Of a stretch of 64,000 bases of DNA, positions 59,166 through 64,000 are shown one piece after another. Source of the DNA: an uncultured Shimia sp. GTDB taxonomy: Bacteria > Pseudomonadota > Alphaproteobacteria > Rhodobacterales > Rhodobacteraceae. Under the pieces are notes generated by a model. The model searched no databases and was not told the origin of the DNA. It worked only from the letters and a program-made list of their open reading frames with translations. Made by a program: the position numbers and the translations under genes. The DNA lies in assembly GCF_913054185.1 (NCBI RefSeq), contig NZ_CAJXIV010000004.1, positions 23,363 to 87,362 on the forward strand, read 5' to 3'. How positions within the stretch are numbered: position 1 is the stretch's first letter; each line of letters starts with the position of its first letter.

Positions 59166-61844
59166 TCAGCCTTTTGGCATCTTCAAGACGACGTTGCGCT
59201 TGCCTTTGGTGTAGTGCAATTCGTCTTCGCTGATGGCGGACACGCGGCCCCCGTCAACACGATCGCCCACTTGTACCTTCTTGTAGCGTCCGCTCGACAA
59301 ACGCACCAAGGCACGGCGGTTGGACGAGGTGCCATAAACACCAATCAAGTTCACTTTGTTGAGATTGATGGCGTTTTTGATGGTGGCCTGACGGGCCACA
59401 GAGGCGGTGGTTGGAATGTCGGGAACAACGGCTGCTGCTGCGGGCACAGCTGCGGCTGCTGTGGTTGTGGCCTCAGGCGCGGCCCGCGCTGCCAACTGTG
59501 CGATATTGGCAGGTTTCAGACGGGGACGCGGCGATGCCTTTACCGCATATTGCGTTGGCGTTGTGTCTTTTTCGTCCGCCAGCTTGGCGTTTTCGGGGCG
59601 CAGCTTGGGACGGATGGTGGCCAGTTCCTCAAGCGTCAAACCGCCAAAAGTGGCGCGCTCGTTTTGCTCCAACAAATCGCTTGGGCGCAGTTTCGGGCGC
59701 ACCGTGGCAAGACGGGTGTTGTCGGCGGCGCTGATTTGAGATTCATCGCCAACCTTGATGCGTTTGGGGTAAGCGGCAGGCACCACGGGTGGACGCCCGG
59801 CAAAAACCATCACCCCTTCGGGGTTGAGGGCGCCGTCAGCAGTGGCGACCACCAATCCGCGTTCATCCAGATCAAAGGCCGTGTCGGCGGCGACAGGATT
59901 GACCTGCGCCCGTGCCGGCGTGTCGGTGTCTAGGGCCTCGGGCGCGGCCAAAGCCACAGCATCAAAGCCAATGGTGTCGCGATCCACTGAGGCGATGTAA
60001 ATGTCGTCGCTGCTGTCAGACGCCAACTCCAAAGGCTGTTCCGGCGCACGCTGCCAGATGCCAGTCACCGCATAGCGCGCTTCGGCTTCTACTGGATCGA
60101 CATTGCCGTCGCTGACCTCATCCATCATCGCTTCGATTTCAGCGCTGTCGGTGATGCTTTCGGGGAGGAGTGGTTCCAACAATGCTGCTTGCGCATCATC
60201 GCTCGGGTTTGGCGTCATGCCATCTGGCACCGTCACAACCATTGGCGCGTCCATAGGTGGCAAGCTGGGTGCGGCTTCGGGTTCTGGTGCCACGGTGGCG
60301 ACAACATCGGCCTCAGGCGTTGTCTCTGCCGCGATGTCCGCACCGTCTGCCGCCGTCTCCGGCGCTGGCGTGTCGGCCACTTGCACGACATCCGGTTCCT
60401 CGGCGCCAAACAAACCAGCCAACCCGTCTTCGGTGGCATAAGACGCCCACAGCGCCACAATCGCCATCAGCACCAAAAGCACTGTGGTTAGAATTAGCCC
60501 CAGATGTCTTGGCTTGCCGCGAACCTCTTGAGGGCCTGCACCAAACATCGCCGTTTTCTGTTTTTCTTTGGCGGAAACGTTTTTAGCGGGTTTGGTTGTT
60601 TTACCGTCCTTCGGTGCTGGGCCTGCGACTTTGGTTTTGCTGCGGGCACTGGCAAACGTGGCGGACTCCGCGTCTGTGTCGGAAGTGGCTTCGGTACGGC
60701 CTGTGCTGGAAGGGGCGGTGTTCTTGCTGGATTTGAGGCCCACAACCGCCTTGGCAGGATCAAACCGCAAGGGAGGTGTTTTGCTGTCGCCGGTGTCCGT
60801 GGGAATGCTCGGCGCATTGGTGCCACTGACTTTGCGGGTGACACCGCTCAATTCAGGTGCGGCTTTGCTCTCTGCCGGCGCTTTCTGCGCGCGGATTGAG
60901 GCAAACGCCGCAGTGGGCTCCTCAGCAGGCTTCTCGACCTTGATGGCGGACGCAGGCTGGGGCACCGTGTTGTCTTTGACCTCAGATGTCTTTTCTGCGG
61001 CACCTGACGGCGCAACAGGTTTGGCCACGTCCTGTTTGGAAGCGTCGGCCTCCGGTTTTGCGACAGGCGCTTTAGTTTTTGGCGACGGGGTAGGCGCCGA
61101 GGCATCTGATTTTATAGCTTCGGCGTCTTCATGAGGCTTCGAGGCAGGGATCAGGTCTTGAGCGGCTTTTGCCTCTCCAGCCTCCCGCTTCGGTGCCGGT
61201 GTCAGCGGTTTTGCAGTTGGTTGCTCTTGCGGCGTGACTGAGGCTGGTTCAACCGGCGCTGCGGGCACGTCTACAACAGGTGCGGGTGCCACTTTCGGAA
61301 GGGGGCCAGTGCCCACAACCACAATTGTGGTTTTATCGGCGGTGACCTTGATGCCAGCCGCACGGGCGCGGGCTGTGTCGCCAAAATCTGGCGCGTTGGA
61401 AAAATTGTCCTCGGAGGGTATCGCAGAAAACCCAATCGGGTTGAACGCGTGTTCCACAGCAAAGGCTTCGGCCTCATCCAGCGTGTCACGTGCCACTGCG
61501 GCCACTTGCGGAGTGCGGCCCTGCAGGGAAATGTCAAACACCAGCTGATCGGCGCGGTAGGGGGTTTCTACTTCCAGCGCGTCTTCGGCTTGCTGGCGGC
61601 GCTTTTTCTCACTCATCCGGCCCGAGGGCAGGGTCAGGTATTTGATTTGGTCATTGGGCAAGACAAGCGTGGTGGCAAATTCATCGCCCTCCACCGCAAC
61701 GGCTTGTGCGCGCAGCTTTGCCAGATCACTTGCCAGGTCCGGACTGTCCAGCCCCACTTCGCCCAACAAATGCCAGCCGCCCGGCACGCGGGTCAAAAGG
61801 CCAATGCCTTCAAAAGAAAGTGTAAGCGCAAGATTTGCAGTCAT
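59166..61844 (-). CDS. Large single-span protein with GspL-like and GspC/PilP-like ends
   Basis: 892 residues, unassigned as a whole. Residues 1-165 resemble the cytosolic actin-like part of GspL (LSFEGIGLLTRVPGGWHLLG, VLPNDQIKYLTLPSG, ETPYRADQLVFDISL). A long Ala/Pro/Lys/Thr linker follows. One span lies at about 450-475 (LGLILTTVLLVLMAIVALWA), and then an acidic, proline-rich periplasmic part. It carries three RPKLRP-type repeats (TVRPKLRPSD, TIRPKLRPEN, SPRPRLKPAN). The last 70 residues look like a GspC/PilP-type module (SGRYKKVQVGDRVDGGRVSA). It may link inner and outer envelope, but no secretion genes are adjacent. Confidence 0.65.
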   Translation of the reverse strand: MTANLALTLSFEGIGLLTRVPGGWHLLGEVGLDSPDLASDLAKLRAQAVAVEGDEFATTLVLPNDQIKYLTLPSGRMSEKKRRQQAEDALEVETPYRADQLVFDISLQGRTPQVAAVARDTLDEAEAFAVEHAFNPIGFSAIPSEDNFSNAPDFGDTARARAAGIKVTADKTTIVVVGTGPLPKVAPAPVVDVPAAPVEPASVTPQEQPTAKPLTPAPKREAGEAKAAQDLIPASKPHEDAEAIKSDASAPTPSPKTKAPVAKPEADASKQDVAKPVAPSGAAEKTSEVKDNTVPQPASAIKVEKPAEEPTAAFASIRAQKAPAESKAAPELSGVTRKVSGTNAPSIPTDTGDSKTPPLRFDPAKAVVGLKSSKNTAPSSTGRTEATSDTDAESATFASARSKTKVAGPAPKDGKTTKPAKNVSAKEKQKTAMFGAGPQEVRGKPRHLGLILTTVLLVLMAIVALWASYATEDGLAGLFGAEEPDVVQVADTPAPETAADGADIAAETTPEADVVATVAPEPEAAPSLPPMDAPMVVTVPDGMTPNPSDDAQAALLEPLLPESITDSAEIEAMMDEVSDGNVDPVEAEARYAVTGIWQRAPEQPLELASDSSDDIYIASVDRDTIGFDAVALAAPEALDTDTPARAQVNPVAADTAFDLDERGLVVATADGALNPEGVMVFAGRPPVVPAAYPKRIKVGDESQISAADNTRLATVRPKLRPSDLLEQNERATFGGLTLEELATIRPKLRPENAKLADEKDTTPTQYAVKASPRPRLKPANIAQLAARAAPEATTTAAAAVPAAAAVVPDIPTTASVARQATIKNAINLNKVNLIGVYGTSSNRRALVRLSSGRYKKVQVGDRVDGGRVSAISEDELHYTKGKRNVVLKMPKG

Positions 61845-61989
61845 GCATCAAGCCCTAGCATGCAGTGATTGGCAAAGCGTGGTTTTGCCCAGAATTGTAG
61901 GATTTATAGCAAGTTATCGCCGAAGGGGAAGAAAAAGCCGCTCTGTTTTGAGGGCTTGTTGGCAGTTTGCGTCCACAAAGTGACCCTAT

Positions 61990-62028
61990 GGTAAACAAAG
62001 ACCGCCCCAATCCCAAGACTGGAGCGGT
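61990..62028 (-). terminator. Intrinsic terminator of metY
   Basis: On the minus strand ACCGCTCCA pairs with TGGGGCGGT over nine bases (one G-T pair), followed by CTTTGTTT. It lies about 30 bases past the metY stop. Confidence 0.65.
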
Positions 62029-62058
62029 GGGTTGTCTGTTTTTAGAAAGCCTTGCGGT

Positions 62059-63348
62059 TTAGCTGTGGGCCTTCTTTAGCGCCTGATCCAGATCAGCCAT
62101 CAGGTCCGCGCTGGTCTCGGTGCCAATGGAAATGCGCACCACATTTGGCCCGGCTCCAGCGGCCTCTTGCTGCTCTGGCGTTAGCTGGCGGTGGGTGGTG
62201 GAGGCGGAGTGGATCACCAGGCTGCGGGTGTCGCCGAGGTTGGCGACATGGGAGAAAATCTCCAAGCTGTCGACAAACTTCACACAGGCGTCATAGCCGC
62301 CCTTGAGCGCAACCGTGAACAGACCACCGGCGCCTTTGGGGCAAATCCGCTCGACCCGATCATGATACGGCGAAGATGGCAGGCCCGCATAGGTCACATA
62401 GTCGACATGCTCATGCCCTTCGAGCCAACCCGCGACGGTTTTGGCGTTCTCCACATGGCGCTCCATGCGCAGGGACAAGGTCTCGATGCCCATCAGCGTG
62501 TAATGCGCCGCTTGCGGGTTCATGGTCATGCCGAGATCACGCAGGCCAATGGCAATGCCGTGGAAGGTGAAAGCCAGCGGGCCAAAGGTCTCATGGAAGC
62601 GCAGCCCGTGGTAGGCCGGTTCTGGCTGGCTCAACGACGGGAATTTGTCGCTGGCGGACCAGTCAAACTTGCCGCTGTCGACAATGCAGCCGCCGGTCAC
62701 CGTGCCGTTGCCGGTCAGGTATTTGGTGGTGGAATGCACAACCAAAGAAGCACCCATAGAAATGGGTTTACACAGGTATGGCGTGGCGGAAGTGTTGTCG
62801 ACAATCAGCGGAATGCCAGCGGCATCGCTGATTTTGGCCAGCGCCTCGATGTCAGTGATGTAGCCGCCTGGGTTGGCAATGGATTCACAGAACACCGCGC
62901 GGGTGTTTTCGTCAATTGCCGCCGCAACTGCGTCCAGATCGTCGGTGTCGACAAACGTCGCGGACCAACCAAAACGTTTGATGGTCTGACTGAACTGGGT
63001 GATGGTGCCGCCATATAGGCGGGACGACGCCACAACGTTGCAGCCCGGCTGCATCAGCGGGAACAGCGCCATGATCTGCGCCGCGTGACCGGAAGAACAG
63101 CACACTGCGCCCACGCCGCCTTCGAGCGTGGCGATGCGCTCCTGCAGGACTGCAACCGTGGGGTTGGTCAGGCGGGAGTAAATGTAGCCCACTTCTTGCA
63201 AGTTAAACAATGCAGCCGCGTGTTCAGCGTCGCGAAACACATAGGCGGTGGATTGGTAAATTGGCGTCTGCCGCGCACCGGTGGCCGGATCAGGCCGCGC
63301 GCCAGCATGAATTTGCAATGTGTCAAAACCGTATGTCGCTTCAGACAT
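62059..63348 (-). CDS. metY: O-acetylhomoserine aminocarboxypropyltransferase (homocysteine synthase)
   Basis: A 429-residue PLP enzyme of the Cys/Met metabolism family. It makes homocysteine from O-acetylhomoserine and sulfide. The PLP lysine lies in SLVVHSTTKYLTGNGTVTGG, preceded by NTSATPYLCKPISMGA. The N terminus GFDTLQIHAGARPDPATGAR and YSRLTNPTVAVLQERIATLE are typical. The ATG at 63348 follows AGGAGA. No SAM riboswitch was seen in the 245-base upstream region. Confidence 0.93.
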   Translation of the reverse strand: MSEATYGFDTLQIHAGARPDPATGARQTPIYQSTAYVFRDAEHAAALFNLQEVGYIYSRLTNPTVAVLQERIATLEGGVGAVCCSSGHAAQIMALFPLMQPGCNVVASSRLYGGTITQFSQTIKRFGWSATFVDTDDLDAVAAAIDENTRAVFCESIANPGGYITDIEALAKISDAAGIPLIVDNTSATPYLCKPISMGASLVVHSTTKYLTGNGTVTGGCIVDSGKFDWSASDKFPSLSQPEPAYHGLRFHETFGPLAFTFHGIAIGLRDLGMTMNPQAAHYTLMGIETLSLRMERHVENAKTVAGWLEGHEHVDYVTYAGLPSSPYHDRVERICPKGAGGLFTVALKGGYDACVKFVDSLEIFSHVANLGDTRSLVIHSASTTHRQLTPEQQEAAGAGPNVVRISIGTETSADLMADLDQALKKAHS

Positions 63349-63514
63349 CGTTGTTCTCCTTAAAAAATCTCGCGCCAAGTGTTAGGCAGACCAAAGGCAA
63401 CACGCAACAGATGTTGGGGCTGTGTGTCGCCTAAAGTCGCATTTCCCCAAAAAACCGCGCATCTGGGTTGTTTGGGTCCTCAAACGCATGGCGGCCTGAA
63501 CGCTGTCCAAGCCG

Positions 63515-63576
63515 CTTCTTCTTGCCCGAAAAATCTCGGGGTGGGGGCATCGCAGATGGCCCAGGGGCAGCGCCCC
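63515..63576 (-). repeat. Dispersed intergenic element, copy 5
   Basis: On the minus strand a GGGGC-AGC-GCCCC hairpin (63564-63576, the same 13 bases as in copy 2) is followed by CCCCGAGATTTTTCGGG and AAGAAGAAG. It lies just past the stop of the minus-strand gene at 63594, in its orientation. Confidence 0.6.
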
Positions 63577-63593
63577 AAATCCGAAGCCGGCCG

Positions 63594-64000
63594 CTATCGC
63601 AGCCAATAGCCGTTTTTCTTCAGCATATTGCGAATGGCCTGCTCCTTGCGCGGCAGGTGATTTTGATCAAACAGGGCGCGCGCCTTGTGGCCGCGATTTT
63701 GATAAATCATGCGCTTAAACGGGTCGTATTGCTTCAGTACTTTTTTGATTTTGTTGGGGGCGGCGACCTCTTCAAGCACCTGCATCACCGCATCACTTTC
63801 ACGCGCATAAAGCAGCGGCATCAGGCGGTAGTGGCAGGTGACAGATCCGTCCAGATGGCCAGACGGCAGGGCGCTACGCCCGCCACCCAGCCCGTGGATC
63901 ACCAACGGCAAGACAATCTGGTCAAGCCAGGGGTAAATCGCCTGACAGGCCAGCTCATCAAGCGGATCGTCACTCACACTGCGGGCGTACTCAAGGAACA
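63594..64000 (-). CDS. Unassigned protein, C-terminal part (cut by window edge)
   Basis: The reading frame is open to the right edge, so only about 135 C-terminal residues are seen. GTG at 63977 could be mistaken for a start, but the upstream codons (FLEYARS) stay in frame. The visible part is basic, with PWLDQIVLPLVIHGLGGGRS, LPSGHLDGSVTCHYRLMPLL and VLKQYDPFKRMIYQNRG, ending KKNGYWLR. No family was recognised. It might belong to a sugar- or glycan-related enzyme, but that is a guess. Confidence 0.6.
   Translation of the reverse strand, partial: FLEYARSVSDDPLDELACQAIYPWLDQIVLPLVIHGLGGGRSALPSGHLDGSVTCHYRLMPLLYARESDAVMQVLEEVAAPNKIKKVLKQYDPFKRMIYQNRGHKARALFDQNHLPRKEQAIRNMLKKNGYWLR

Noticed and set aside
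63349..63593. SAM riboswitch before metY
   Set aside because: No matching helices or conserved core; the gap holds copy 5 of the dispersed element.
1..64000. CRISPR arrays, insertion sequences, prophage
   Set aside because: No regularly spaced repeats, transposase, integrase, terminase or capsid signatures in any frame.

Overview
The window looks like chromosomal DNA of a marine Rhodobacteraceae (Roseobacter-group alphaproteobacterium). The evidence is high G+C, many small families typical of that order (DUF6324, DUF6476, DUF4167, MmcB, CarD, a Suv3-like helicase next to an S4 protein and FdxA), an RpoH-type sigma factor, and a tRNA-His of the alphaproteobacterial type (no G-1, A73). Most of it is housekeeping sequence with short intergenic gaps. 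No rRNA, CRISPR array, insertion sequence, integrase or phage gene was found.

Layout. 1-3038: capsule group on the minus strand (kpsS-like, an outer-membrane export lipoprotein, and the 5' end of kpsC running off the edge). 3189-9072: riboflavin genes (ribE, then ribBX-ribH-nusB), interrupted by sigZ, an atypical M19 peptidase and a GST. 9069-13153: small regulator/enzyme pairs (HxlR/GFA, ArsR/SRPBCC), an unidentified structured sequence, mmcB, DUF6324, GNAT and tRNA-His. 13362-20635: an unusual cluster with a beta-rich protein, a trypsin-like protease, a YcaO protein, a SARP-type regulator with TPR-like repeats, a 123-residue protein and an animal-type haem peroxidase. 21018-34836: DUF6476/rluD, NTF2/LysR, rpoH, a Kdo-transferase-like gene, a Gfo/Idh oxidoreductase, DUF4167, prmC-prfA, agmatinase and M20 hydrolase, mazG, and a ferric-iron binding protein. 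34995-46958: accessory genes (a zinc-site orphan, an intact M19 dipeptidase, an RcnB-like protein, two paralogous secreted proteins around a flavodoxin, MAPEG, HxlR/NmrA, pepF, FAH hydrolase, lipase-like hydrolase, SCP2, TPR). 46990-54197: RNA helicase, S4, fdxA, carD, a potassium channel, cobS and cobT. 54219-64000: a CPA2 antiporter, AsnC/hppD, two large unassigned proteins, metY, and a gene cut by the window end.

How the genes work together. Capsule genes export and lipid-anchor polysaccharide through a poly-Kdo linker. RibE, RibBX and RibH supply three riboflavin steps, but the GTP cyclohydrolase half of RibBX has lost its zinc cysteines, so that activity must come from elsewhere. PrmC methylates its neighbour RF1. 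CobS and CobT act late in cobalamin assembly. HppD is probably controlled by the divergent AsnC-type regulator through a 36-bp dyad. Similar dyads sit in front of both HxlR genes and the ArsR gene.

The best candidate for an undescribed system is the YcaO/protease/peroxidase/SARP cluster. Other leads are a five-copy intergenic hairpin element, the structured sequence at 11425-11606, and a terminator-like leader before carD. Functions are inferred by reading motifs; no database search was possible.
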